Position numbers and translations under genes: made by a program. 64,000 bases of DNA from contig NZ_JBNPOJ010000001.1 in assembly GCF_050315115.1 (NCBI RefSeq), positions 62,001-126,000 of the forward strand. The letters are read 5' to 3'. This DNA comes from Peptoniphilus_A sp022767005 (lineage in GTDB: Bacteria > Bacillota > Clostridia > Tissierellales > Peptoniphilaceae). This document shows, one piece after another, positions 53,712 through 62,281 of the stretch. The notes under the pieces were generated by a model. The model was not told the origin of the DNA. It searched no databases and saw only the letters and a program-made list of their open reading frames with translations. Each line of letters begins with the position of its first letter. Position 1 is the stretch's first letter.

Positions 53712-53720
53712 TGGTATAAT
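53712..53720 (+). promoter_or_regulatory. Extended -10 promoter of the plus-strand trio
   Basis: TGGTATAAT on the plus strand, with a TTGATT 15 nt upstream of the -10. The first gene's AAAGGAG site is at 53761-53767 and its ATG at 53775, giving a leader of about 48 nt. Confidence 0.65.
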
Positions 53721-53774
53721 TAAGCTAAGCATTACATATAATTGTAAATTATTTTTTTATAAAGGAGTGATATT

Positions 53775-54587
53775 ATGCGTTTTCTTCCAGTAAGTATTGA
53801 TACTTTTGAAAAAAAGATTTTAATTTTAGGTGGAGGCTACCTTGCCCTATCTGCACTTAAATCTGTATTAGATACTGAAGCAGAAATTTATATGATTGCA
53901 GATAGTTTTACCACAGATATAATTAAAAAATCCGATGAATCTAATGGAAAAATTAAATTAAAGGAACATACTTTAGAAAAAGATTTTAAATTCATGGGAT
54001 TCGACTATGTTCTTATTGCAACAGAAGATTTTGAGCTAAATGAAGCATTGGAGAAAAGAGCAAACTCAAGAAATATGATCTACCAAAGATTTGACATCTT
54101 TTCAAAATCATTGATGTCCATAAATAAATCTATTGAGCACGGACCTCTTACTTTTTCCCTTAATAGTTCAAGGCTAAACCCAACTATTACAGACATTATC
54201 TTTGAAGATTTAAAAAAATTCTCCGAAAAATATAATTTGGAAAAATTAAATATTTTAAGCGAAATTAGGTCTGAACTTGTTCGCAAAAATTCACAAAATA
54301 TAGACGAAATTATTAGAAAACTTTACGAAAGTGAAACTATAAATCTTTCTACTTTCTTAGAAGAAATGCCCCAGTACAAAATTGAAGATTTAGAATCTTC
54401 TGAAGATTTAATTAATCACATTGTAACTGGAGAAGAACTTAAAGTTGAAAAAGAAAGTACTCTAGAAGATGATCAAATTATTAAAAAAAATTTAGATGAT
54501 GCAAAAAACTTATCAAGAGACAAAGATCTTAGTAATAGTGATTTGAATTTAGAAAGTTTTCATGATTTAGATAAATTTAAGAAATGA
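53775..54587 (+). CDS. Divergent Met8/CysG-N-like NAD-binding protein
   Basis: The 270-residue protein starts RFLPVSIDTFEKKILILGGG, matching the opening of precorrin-2 dehydrogenase/siroheme synthase N-domains, with the Rossmann GGG at 19-21 and YVLIATED. It later has GPLTFSLNSSRLNPT where siroheme enzymes have GPLTIAISTGG. The catalytic Asp region (VVD in CysG) reads RFD, so activity is uncertain. The last 90 residues are acidic and specific to this protein. No other tetrapyrrole gene is nearby. It heads a plus-strand unit with a cupin and a CC-motif protein, so it may have been recruited for another NAD(H)- or metal-linked role; that is inference. Confidence 0.75.
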   Translation: MRFLPVSIDTFEKKILILGGGYLALSALKSVLDTEAEIYMIADSFTTDIIKKSDESNGKIKLKEHTLEKDFKFMGFDYVLIATEDFELNEALEKRANSRNMIYQRFDIFSKSLMSINKSIEHGPLTFSLNSSRLNPTITDIIFEDLKKFSEKYNLEKLNILSEIRSELVRKNSQNIDEIIRKLYESETINLSTFLEEMPQYKIEDLESSEDLINHIVTGEELKVEKESTLEDDQIIKKNLDDAKNLSRDKDLSNSDLNLESFHDLDKFKK

Positions 54588-54596
54588 GGTGATTAA

Positions 54597-54884
54597 ATGA
54601 TTGGTTATGTAGGAAGTATGCCTGGAAAAGTTTTTAGTGAAAAAGAATTTACTCTAGTGAAGAAAATTTTAGCTTCTGGCGAAACTATTGACAAGCATAA
54701 TCACCCCGGGTTTACTGTTCTTGTAACTATTGTTAAAGGTGAAATTAAAGTTGTTTTAAATGACGATGAAGATAGAGAATTTAAACCAGGTAAGGTTTTA
54801 AAATTCGATGGTGAAAATTATATCTCCATTGAAGCAATGCAGCCAAGTGAGTTTTTTGTAACTCTAATAAAAAAGGATAATTAA
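54597..54884 (+). CDS. Small single-domain cupin protein
   Basis: The 95-residue protein fits a minimal cupin barrel: motif 1 is G28-X5-H34-X-H36, then a Gly-rich turn and KGEIKVVLNDD and FKPGKVLKFDGE as motif 2. Two of the usual metal-binding histidines are present; a third His is not seen in motif 2, so the metal site is incomplete or unusual. The gene starts 9 nt after the Met8-like gene with a GAGGTGAT ribosome site. Substrate is unknown. Co-transcription with both neighbours is near certain by spacing. Confidence 0.8.
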   Translation: MIGYVGSMPGKVFSEKEFTLVKKILASGETIDKHNHPGFTVLVTIVKGEIKVVLNDDEDREFKPGKVLKFDGENYISIEAMQPSEFFVTLIKKDN

Positions 54885-54885
54885 T

Positions 54886-55188
54886 TTGAAAGTAAAAATT
54901 ACAAAAGATGCTTTTGAATTTTTAAAGGATAAAAAAGCAAAAGAAATAACCATTGATTATATCACTTCAAAACAATGCTGTGGCAGTGGTCTTCCTTCTT
55001 CTGACACATATATTGGAGTTCCTAGAAGAATTGATAGAGATTATATTGTTTTTATAAATAATGACATAAAAATAAATATTGACAAGTCTCTAAAGTTTAA
55101 AGATGATTTATGTATAATTGATTTAGTAAAACTTTTATTCACAAAATCTCTTGTCTCAAATTTTTTAGACTACGACAAATTAATTTAA
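54886..55188 (+). CDS. Small CC-motif protein (CC/Se motif (seleno)protein family-like)
   Basis: The 100-residue protein carries adjacent cysteines C31-C32 in KQCCGSGLPSSD and one more at C75. From memory, this pattern fits the CC/Se motif family, in which some members replace one of the cysteines with selenocysteine; here both are Cys. A redox or metal-binding function is likely but not established. The start codon is TTG, with AAGGA 8 nt upstream, 1 nt after the cupin stop. A long hairpin follows the gene. Confidence 0.7.
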   Translation: MKVKITKDAFEFLKDKKAKEITIDYITSKQCCGSGLPSSDTYIGVPRRIDRDYIVFINNDIKINIDKSLKFKDDLCIIDLVKLLFTKSLVSNFLDYDKLI

Positions 55189-55227
55189 TTTTTTTTAATC
55201 TGTTGATGAAATTTGCCAGATTTTCAT

Positions 55228-55313
55228 AAAAAAGATCTCATTTTGAATTCATCTCTTCAAGTTAATTTTTAAGACTAACTTTTAGAGATCAAATTCATTA
55301 ATGAGATCTTTTT
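55228..55313. terminator. Long bidirectional hairpin between the plus-strand trio and ppsA
   Basis: An 86-nt imperfect inverted repeat has outer arms of AAAAGATCTCATT and its complement and further nested pairing toward the centre. Each end is flanked by A or T runs, so it can terminate both converging units. It is much longer than the other terminators here. Confidence 0.75.
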
Positions 55314-55322
55314 ATTTATAAA

Positions 55323-57674
55323 TTACATTTGTCTAAGTTTCTTTAAAATAATTTTTTGTTCAACACTTGCAACAAGTCTTCTTGTGTATTCAACTGTGTC
55401 AGGATTTACTGACATAGAAGTGATACCACATTCAACTAAAAATTCTGCAAGTTCTGGATATTGACTAGGTCCTTGTCCGCAAATTGAGCAAGTAATTCCC
55501 TTTTTGTTTGCTGCATCGATAATTGTCTTTAATGCAATTTTGACTGCATCATTTCTTTCGTCAAAGTAACCCATATTGTTAAGGATTCCAGAGTCTCTGT
55601 CTGCACCCATTACAAGTTGAGTTAAGTCATTTGAACCAATGGAAAATCCGTCAACTAATTCTGCAAATTCTTCTGCTTGAAGAACTACTGCTGGCACTTC
55701 TGCCATAATCCAAATCTTAAAGTTTTTAGATTGTACAAGTCCCTCTTCTGCCATTATTCCCTTAACAACTTTAAGTTCTTCAGGAGTTCTAACAAAAGGA
55801 AGCATTACAATTACATTTGTAAGTCCATATTCTTCTCTAACTTTTTTAATTGCTTGACACTCTAACCTAAATCCCTTTTCATATTCAGGAGAAATATATC
55901 TTGAAACACCTCTCCATCCAATCATTGGATTGGCTTCAATTGGCTCAACTTCATCTCCACCTTTAAGACCTCTAAATTCATTAGTCCTAAAATCACTAGT
56001 TCTTACAACTAAATTCTTTGGATAAATTGCCTGTGCTACTTTAGAAATTCCCTCAGCTAATTTGTTTATCATGAGGTCGCCTTGACCAGTCTTCACTAAA
56101 TACATTGGATGAGCGCCGATCATATTTGTAAAAATAAATTCTGTTCTCATTAGTCCAATGCCGTCCATTGGCAAATTTTTATATTTTTCAATTAATTCTG
56201 GTTCACCAAGGTTCATGTAAATCTTAGTTGCAGTAGTTGGTGCGAAAAGGTTTCTAAGTTCATCTAAGTTTGCAATGCTAGATACACCCGCTTTATCTTC
56301 AGATTTCTTTTCTTCCTTTTCTTTTAGAACTTCGCCTTCATATACAATTCCTCTTACTGCGTCAACTGTTACAATATCTCCTGTCTTTAAAGTTTTAGTT
56401 GCAGTTTTTGCTCCTACTATACATGGAATTTGTAATTCCCTAGAAACTATGGCTGCGTGGCAAGTTCTTCCGCCTTCGTCAGTTACAACGCCAGCACATT
56501 TTCTCATAGCAGGAACCATGTCAGGATTTGTCATTGCAGTTACAAGAACATCTCCCTCTTCGACAAGATTGATTTCAGAAATGTCTTTAATTAGTTTTAC
56601 TTTACCTCTACCAATTCCTGGAGAAGCAGGAAGCCCCTTGACAAGTGTGATTAGTTTTTCTTCCCTTTTTTCTTCTTTGTCGCCGAGAGTTGTGATAGGT
56701 CTTGATTGTAAGAAATAAAATTCCTTTGTATCTCTATCAAAGCCCCATTCAGTATCTTGAACTGAACCGTAAAGTTTTTCTACCTTTAGTCCTCTTTCGA
56801 TTAAAGTATCTAATTCCTTTGGAGAAAGTGCCTCTGCTTTAATTGCATCAACGCCTAAAACATCTTTAACATTTACAACTCTAGTTCCAACGCCATTTTC
56901 ATTTTTAATAACCATGTATTCTTTTTCAGAAATATTCTTTTCTATAACTTTTTTAGTTTTCTTGTCAATAATATATTCGTCAGGAGTTACAATTCCAGAT
57001 ACAACAGCTTCACCAAGTCCATAGCTTGCGTTGATCATCATTTCATCAGAACTATTATTAATAGGATTTGCCGTAAACATTACACCGGATTTTTCAGAGT
57101 TAACCATTTTTTGAATAACTACTGAAAGAGCAACGTCAAAATGATCGTAATTTTGTTTTTCTCTATAATAAATCGCTCTTGAAGTCCATAGTGATGCGAA
57201 ACAATCTCTTATGTGTTTTAAAAGTTCTTCCTCGCCACTAATGTGTAAATAAGTATCTTGTTGTCCTGCAAAGGATGCATCTGGCAAGTCTTCAGCTGTT
57301 GCTGAAGATCTAACAGCTACTTCAGGATCTTTAACTCCAATGCTTTCAGAAAATTCTCTGTACGCACTTAAAATTTCTTCTTTAAGTTCTGGGTCAAATT
57401 CTTTTTCCTTAATTTTCTTTTGAATTTCCTTTGAAGCATTAGTAAGTTCATCAACATTTTCAACATCAACAGCTTCCATTAGAAACTTTACAACTTCATC
57501 AAGTTCTGCGTATTTAATAAACTTAGTGTATCCAGTTGCAGTAACACAAAATCCTGGAGGAACAGGTAATCCAAAATTAGTTAGTTCACCTAAATTTGCA
57601 CCCTTTCCGCCGACAATTCCTACATCATTTTTTCCAATTTCATTAAACCATTTTATATAATTATACTTAGACAT
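55323..57674 (-). CDS. ppsA: Phosphoenolpyruvate synthase
   Basis: The 783-residue enzyme has the N-terminal ATP-grasp pyruvate/water dikinase domain (GGKGANLGELTNFGLPVPPGF), the central phosphohistidine domain (GGRTCHAAIVSRELQIPCIVG) and the C-terminal PEP-binding barrel (SIGSNDLTQLVMGADRDSG, CGQGPSQYPE). It makes PEP from pyruvate and ATP for gluconeogenesis. Length and the SVNPDTVEYTR ending favour PEP synthase over pyruvate phosphate dikinase (about 875 residues). It is a single-gene unit with its own promoter. Confidence 0.93.
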   Translation of the reverse strand: MSKYNYIKWFNEIGKNDVGIVGGKGANLGELTNFGLPVPPGFCVTATGYTKFIKYAELDEVVKFLMEAVDVENVDELTNASKEIQKKIKEKEFDPELKEEILSAYREFSESIGVKDPEVAVRSSATAEDLPDASFAGQQDTYLHISGEEELLKHIRDCFASLWTSRAIYYREKQNYDHFDVALSVVIQKMVNSEKSGVMFTANPINNSSDEMMINASYGLGEAVVSGIVTPDEYIIDKKTKKVIEKNISEKEYMVIKNENGVGTRVVNVKDVLGVDAIKAEALSPKELDTLIERGLKVEKLYGSVQDTEWGFDRDTKEFYFLQSRPITTLGDKEEKREEKLITLVKGLPASPGIGRGKVKLIKDISEINLVEEGDVLVTAMTNPDMVPAMRKCAGVVTDEGGRTCHAAIVSRELQIPCIVGAKTATKTLKTGDIVTVDAVRGIVYEGEVLKEKEEKKSEDKAGVSSIANLDELRNLFAPTTATKIYMNLGEPELIEKYKNLPMDGIGLMRTEFIFTNMIGAHPMYLVKTGQGDLMINKLAEGISKVAQAIYPKNLVVRTSDFRTNEFRGLKGGDEVEPIEANPMIGWRGVSRYISPEYEKGFRLECQAIKKVREEYGLTNVIVMLPFVRTPEELKVVKGIMAEEGLVQSKNFKIWIMAEVPAVVLQAEEFAELVDGFSIGSNDLTQLVMGADRDSGILNNMGYFDERNDAVKIALKTIIDAANKKGITCSICGQGPSQYPELAEFLVECGITSMSVNPDTVEYTRRLVASVEQKIILKKLRQM

Positions 57675-57699
57675 ATTTCCTCCTTATTTACTAAAAATA

Positions 57700-57727
57700 T
57701 TATAACACATTAATTATATATGTCACG
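57700..57727 (-). promoter_or_regulatory. Promoter of ppsA
   Basis: GTGACA (57722-57727), a 16-nt spacer with an extended TG, and TATAAT (57700-57705) on the minus strand, starting right after the CYTH gene's stop. Confidence 0.7.
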
Positions 57728-58261
57728 CTATTTTTTTAAAGATTTTCTAAGTTCATCTATGGACATTGTAGATACGTGTTCTCTATCTATTTTTAACTCA
57801 TCTATAAGCGCATAAATTTCATTAATGCTAGGCGCTTCTATTTCAACATATGGCTTAGGATATGTGTTTTCATCCCAAGTGTCTATGTCAATTACAAGAT
57901 TTTTATAATTATATTTTTTTCTATTTTTATAGCCCTTGTGAAATTTATCATAGCCAAGACATTTTAAAATATTTATTAAATCATCCACACTATTTATTTC
58001 AGTAGTATGTTCTATATTATCTCTAACCTTTATGTCTGAAATATTTTCTTTAAATGTGAAATATTTTTTTTCTTCACCACCTGATTTTGCAATTCTAATT
58101 CTAAGATAACCCTGCTTTTTATAAATTTTGTGTGCAGTGGAATTAATTGTTATATTTATTTGGTCTTCTTCTTTAACAAAATTTGCGCCTAAAGCTTTGA
58201 TATTTTTTTCAAAATCTAGTATGTCAATGTCAAGAAGTTTAACTTCAATTTCTCTTTCCAT
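57728..58261 (-). CDS. CYTH-domain protein (triphosphate tunnel metalloenzyme)
   Basis: The 177-residue protein starts MEREIEVKLL, with the ExExK motif of CYTH enzymes, and has RIRIAKSG and FTFKENI strands with the Arg/Lys ladder, and DIDTWDENTYPKPYVEIEAPS. Family members hydrolyse inorganic triphosphate or thiamine triphosphate or make cAMP (class IV adenylate cyclase); which applies is unknown. Its start overlaps the stop of the metallophosphoesterase gene (TAATG). Confidence 0.85.
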   Translation of the reverse strand: MEREIEVKLLDIDILDFEKNIKALGANFVKEEDQINITINSTAHKIYKKQGYLRIRIAKSGGEEKKYFTFKENISDIKVRDNIEHTTEINSVDDLINILKCLGYDKFHKGYKNRKKYNYKNLVIDIDTWDENTYPKPYVEIEAPSINEIYALIDELKIDREHVSTMSIDELRKSLKK

Positions 58262-58944
58262 TAGTCCTCCTCAATTATTTTAAGTTTAAAATCTAAAAAG
58301 TCACTTGCAACAAATTTATAATCCACACCAAGTAAATCTCCTTCATAGGAATATTTGTGTCCCTTTCCATGTAAATGTCCATAAACACATTTCTCTACAT
58401 TATAATCTGATAAAGTTTGTGAAAATTCATTAGGTCCTAAATTTTGATTAAAGGGCGGATAGTGAATCATTGCAATTATTTTTTTGTTTACGCAAGAATC
58501 CAAGGAATTTTTAAGTCGCTGGACTTCTCTTAAATATATTTTCTCATCGTCTTTTGAAAATTCAAAGGAATCACGAGAAGCCCAACCCCTCGTGCCACAT
58601 ATAGAGTAATCTTTGTACTCAAAGGAATTGTTATGCAAAAAGTGAATGGTATTTAAACCTAAATTATTCATCTTATTTAGCGAAGACCACCAATAATCGT
58701 GATTGCCCTTAGAAATAATCTTTGTTCCAGGTAATTCGTCAATTCTTTTTAAATCGTAGGCTGCCATATCTAGCTTCAAAGCCCAAGAAATATCTCCAGG
58801 CAAAAGAACTAAGTCATCATCATGCACAACTTCTTTCCAATTTTCTATTATTTTTTCTTCGTGATTTTCCCAATTATCTCCAAAAATATCCATAGGCTTT
58901 TCTTCTGTATAATCGAAGTGAAGATCTCCTATTGCGAATATCAT
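58261..58944 (-). CDS. Calcineurin-like metallophosphoesterase
   Basis: The 227-residue cytosolic phosphoesterase has the five metal-binding blocks: GDLHFDY, LLPGDISWA, KGNHDYWW, MIHYPP and YGHLHGKGH. The substrate is unknown; relatives act on nucleic acids, nucleotides or phosphoproteins. The ATG at 58944 is preferred over a GTG at 58950 inside the GAGGTG site. It is coupled to the YhaN-like gene (about 7 nt gap) and CYTH gene. Confidence 0.88.
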   Translation of the reverse strand: MIFAIGDLHFDYTEEKPMDIFGDNWENHEEKIIENWKEVVHDDDLVLLPGDISWALKLDMAAYDLKRIDELPGTKIISKGNHDYWWSSLNKMNNLGLNTIHFLHNNSFEYKDYSICGTRGWASRDSFEFSKDDEKIYLREVQRLKNSLDSCVNKKIIAMIHYPPFNQNLGPNEFSQTLSDYNVEKCVYGHLHGKGHKYSYEGDLLGVDYKFVASDFLDFKLKIIEED

Positions 58945-58951
58945 ATACACC

Positions 58952-61201
58952 TCAAAGTTTAATAAATTTATATGCTAAATTGTATTTATCTAAAATTTCT
59001 CTTTCCCGACTTGAACTTGAAAAAATTAAAACTTGCTCCTCATCCTTTAATACATCGAGAGTATTTTTTAGTCTATCATCATCATAACTATCGAAATGGC
59101 TATCAAGTACAATGGGAATTTTTTTGTCTGTAATTATTTTCGAAATAGAAAGTCTAAAGGCGAGATAAATTTGATCAATAGTACCAAGGCTTAGATTATG
59201 TAAATCAACATAATTGCCAACAAATTTATCATATACCTTTATTTCAAATCTGTCATCAATTAAAATTTCATTGTACTTAAAGTTTGTCATTTTCTCCAAA
59301 TATTTTGAAATATTATTTTTTAAAATAGGCAGAGTGTCCCTTCTTTTTAATTTTATAAATTCTTCAAACTTTTCTATGGATAGCTCAATTAAACTTCTCT
59401 TATACTCTAACTCTTTTAGCTTATCCTTTAACTCAAAGGATTTTTCTTCCAAAGTTCTAAGTTTTTCCATGGATTCTTCTTGAGCATTTAAGCTTCCCTC
59501 CAAGTTTGAGATTTCCATAGTTGTTTCTTTAATGTTTTTTGAAATAAGTTCTAGGGACTCCTGCGAGTAAATTTCACCCCTTAAATTTTCTTTTTCCAGT
59601 TCTTCAATTCTATATTTGTACTCACTTATTTCCTTGTCATTAGAACCCTTGTAATCATAAAATAAATTTTTTAGTTCTTTTATATTTTTTACAGAATATT
59701 TTTCAAAAATTTTACTAAGTTCTTCTTCATAATTTGTAATTTTTTCCTTAGTCTTTTCTATTTCAAGATGTTTTTTTTCTTTCCAGCTTTCATTGTACTC
59801 GTTTTTAGAAATATTTTTTAAATTTAATTCCTTTTTCTTTTCTAAAATTTCTGATAATGCCTTTACATCTCTTGCATCGTATTTTTCAAGAAGCTCTGCA
59901 AAATCCTTATCAAAATTTCTTTTCTTTATGGTTTTATCCATTGATTTTTTCTTAAAATCTATGAGTTTACTTCTAAGTCTATTTAGTAAATCCTTGTTTT
60001 CTCTAAATTTTACAATTCTAAAATAAGAATATGTAAAAAATAAAAGAGAAAAAATTATTAAAAAATATTTTTTAAAATAAATTGAAAGAAAAACTATTCC
60101 TACACCGACAATTGCCGAAAATAATACTTTTAAAAAGTATTTTAATACCTTTTTTTCAATATTTTTTATGTCCCCAGAAATTATTTCAATCTCTTTAGAA
60201 AAATTATTTTCATTTAAAATTGAAATTTCCTCTTTAATATCTTTAAATCTCTTGTAATCCTCTTCCACATCGTCGTCAATTTCATAACTATTTCCTTCTT
60301 GTGAAATTAAATCGTCAAGTTTACTTAAATAAAACCCCGTAGTTCTATTTATTTCAATTGCCTTTTCCAAGTCTGAAAAAACAAAATTTTCATCTTCTTT
60401 TGATTTTTCTTCTTCAATTTCTTTTAACTTCTTTTTTAAAATTTCAAGTTCAAAAAGTTTTCTCCCTCTTAAATTATCCTCCAAAGTTCGTAACTTTTCC
60501 CTGGAAGCTTTATAATCGTCAGCAGTTTTCTCATAACTTTCTCTAACTTTTGCATAATTTAATTTTTCAGAAGTAATTTTCTCAAGTTCAGCATAAATTC
60601 TTCCAATTTCTGAAGTTTTGCGCCTCTTAGATCCTAAATCATAAAGATCATCTTTCATCTTGTCTAAAACCTTTGTTAAATCTATATTCTCATCTTGAGA
60701 AACAGAAAAATTATCAATTTTACTCTTTAATTCCTCTGCCGCATCATCTTCCACTTGTGATAGCCTTTGAGAAATAAAAAAGCTAGATCTATAAATTTTC
60801 CTGCTTATTTCAAAAAACAAGGCTCCCGGCTGTGGAATTCTTGAATACAAATAATTCCTCTCATCCTTGGATAAATCTTCACCGTGATTTGTGTTTATAA
60901 TCGAAATTTCATCGCTATTAAAATCTCTACTTATTCTAAAATTTTCTTTACCTTCACTTAAAACAACATAACCTCTATAAAAATTTGAATTCCAAGGTCT
61001 AGATTTTTCAAAAATATCGTCACGAACTTTTCTAGCAAGGGAATCTCGGCTAAATCCGTAAAAAATTCCATCTATAAAATTTACAATTGTGGACTTGCCG
61101 CCTTCATTTTTGCCAGAAATTAAATTTATTCCCTCATCAAGCTCTATTATTTTATTTTCAAATTTTCCAAAATTTAAAATTCCCAATTCTTTAAATACCA
61201 T
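58952..61201 (-). CDS. YhaN/SbcC-like SMC-type ATPase with a central membrane hairpin
   Basis: The 749-residue protein begins VFKELGILNFGKFENKIIEL with Walker A GKNEGGKST (30-38), long coiled coils on both sides of a central insert, and a C-terminal LSLGTIDQIYLAFRLSI signature and VLDSHFDSYDDDR Walker B region. At the middle of the coil, where SbcC/Rad50 has a zinc hook, it has two hydrophobic helices (about 358-376 and 379-396). The ATG at 61201 has a TGGAG site; the frame is open for 17 more codons inside the preceding gene, but those are not protein-like. It overlaps the YhaO-like gene, its probable nuclease partner. Confidence 0.88.
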   Translation of the reverse strand: MVFKELGILNFGKFENKIIELDEGINLISGKNEGGKSTIVNFIDGIFYGFSRDSLARKVRDDIFEKSRPWNSNFYRGYVVLSEGKENFRISRDFNSDEISIINTNHGEDLSKDERNYLYSRIPQPGALFFEISRKIYRSSFFISQRLSQVEDDAAEELKSKIDNFSVSQDENIDLTKVLDKMKDDLYDLGSKRRKTSEIGRIYAELEKITSEKLNYAKVRESYEKTADDYKASREKLRTLEDNLRGRKLFELEILKKKLKEIEEEKSKEDENFVFSDLEKAIEINRTTGFYLSKLDDLISQEGNSYEIDDDVEEDYKRFKDIKEEISILNENNFSKEIEIISGDIKNIEKKVLKYFLKVLFSAIVGVGIVFLSIYFKKYFLIIFSLLFFTYSYFRIVKFRENKDLLNRLRSKLIDFKKKSMDKTIKKRNFDKDFAELLEKYDARDVKALSEILEKKKELNLKNISKNEYNESWKEKKHLEIEKTKEKITNYEEELSKIFEKYSVKNIKELKNLFYDYKGSNDKEISEYKYRIEELEKENLRGEIYSQESLELISKNIKETTMEISNLEGSLNAQEESMEKLRTLEEKSFELKDKLKELEYKRSLIELSIEKFEEFIKLKRRDTLPILKNNISKYLEKMTNFKYNEILIDDRFEIKVYDKFVGNYVDLHNLSLGTIDQIYLAFRLSISKIITDKKIPIVLDSHFDSYDDDRLKNTLDVLKDEEQVLIFSSSSREREILDKYNLAYKFIKL

Positions 61202-62213
61202 AATATTGCTCCAAAATGTAATCCTTTGAAATTTCTCGTGCATCTCTTTCAATATCGCTATTAGAAAAAGTGTCCAGAAGTTCTAAAATATATTTATCTT
61301 TAATTTCATAATCAAGTTCTTTTTCTTCTGTCATTTCATTAATTATTTCAAAATAAAATGCCGATAAATTATCTCGAAGAAAACTTTCGATTTCCATTCT
61401 GTTATGACTTGAACCCTTTAAAATAATTCTATAAAGATCCTCTGCAGAAATTTTATCTTGAACATTTTTTAAAATTTCAGAAAAATTCATGTCCTTATTT
61501 ATTTTTATTTCTAAATTTACAAACTTTCTCTTTGAAAAGTTTTTAAATTCTATAATTTTTTTCTCATCATCTAAAAAAATTATTCCCCTCTCGCCATCAT
61601 CTTTAAAAGAAAGTGGAATTAGCGAACCAGAATAATAGACATTGCTAAAGATACTTCCTCTCTTGTGAATATGACCAAGTGCAACATAATTAAACTCTCT
61701 TAAAAATTTTTCATCAAGAGGCATATATCTATCATCCTTTAAATCAGAGTGAAAAAGTCCAATATTTATAAAATTTTTATCAAGTTTAACGCTGCTAAAA
61801 TCTTTTTTAAAATTGTAATTGTCGTAGGAGATGCCATATATTCTCGTGTTTAAATCTTTTAATTCATAAAAATCAAGCTCGCTATTAAATATATATAAAT
61901 TTTCTGGCAAATCCACCTTTAAAAATAAATTGTCGCTGGAAAGATAATCGTGATTTCCAAAAACCACAAATACCTTTGCTTTAATTTCTTCGATTATATT
62001 TAAAAATCTTCTTAAATCTCTTAGATAAAAAAATTCTCTTTCAAATAAATCCCCAGCAATTAAAAAAATATCTGCATTAACTTCATTTGAGAAGTTTACT
62101 ACATCTCTAAAGGCACGCCAAGTATCCTCTAAAAGTATATTTGAAATCTCAAGAGGAAGTTTTCCCTTATAAAATTTTTTTAAATGTAAATCTGCTGCAT
62201 GAATTATTTTCAT
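61191..62213 (-). CDS. YhaO/SbcD-like DNA repair nuclease (metallophosphoesterase)
   Basis: The 340-residue protein has the Mre11/SbcD phosphoesterase core: HAADLHLKKF, IAGDLFERE, VFGNHDYLSSD, LFHSDLKDD and LGHIHKRG. A C-terminal capping domain follows. It is expected to act with the ATPase encoded next, as Mre11-Rad50 or YhaO-YhaN do. It starts the repair unit from its own extended -10 promoter. Confidence 0.9.
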   Translation of the reverse strand: MKIIHAADLHLKKFYKGKLPLEISNILLEDTWRAFRDVVNFSNEVNADIFLIAGDLFEREFFYLRDLRRFLNIIEEIKAKVFVVFGNHDYLSSDNLFLKVDLPENLYIFNSELDFYELKDLNTRIYGISYDNYNFKKDFSSVKLDKNFINIGLFHSDLKDDRYMPLDEKFLREFNYVALGHIHKRGSIFSNVYYSGSLIPLSFKDDGERGIIFLDDEKKIIEFKNFSKRKFVNLEIKINKDMNFSEILKNVQDKISAEDLYRIILKGSSHNRMEIESFLRDNLSAFYFEIINEMTEEKELDYEIKDKYILELLDTFSNSDIERDAREISKDYILEQYYGI

Positions 62214-62228
62214 TTCATCACCAAAATA

Positions 62229-62237
62229 ATTATATCA
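62229..62237 (-). promoter_or_regulatory. Extended -10 promoter of the YhaO-YhaN-phosphoesterase-CYTH unit
   Basis: TGATATAAT on the minus strand, 15 nt upstream of the YhaO-like ATG, just beyond the isochorismatase-gene terminator. Confidence 0.6.
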
Positions 62238-62247
62238 CAGTTTATAA

Positions 62248-62274
62248 TCAAAAAAGAGCTTCTGGAGGAAGCTC
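62248..62274 (-). terminator. Terminator of the pgm-pfkB-isochorismatase unit
   Basis: A perfect 7-bp stem (62256-62262 with 62268-62274) with a 5-nt loop and a U6 run on the minus strand, 8 nt past the stop. Confidence 0.85.
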
Positions 62275-62281
62275 ATCATCG

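Noticed and set aside
56275..56718. Plus-strand 147-codon frame
   Set aside because: It is antisense to the phosphohistidine domain of PEP synthase and is a by-product of codon bias.
55323..57674. Pyruvate phosphate dikinase for the 783-residue enzyme
   Set aside because: It is about 90 residues shorter than dikinases, and the N-terminal and C-terminal signatures match PEP synthase.
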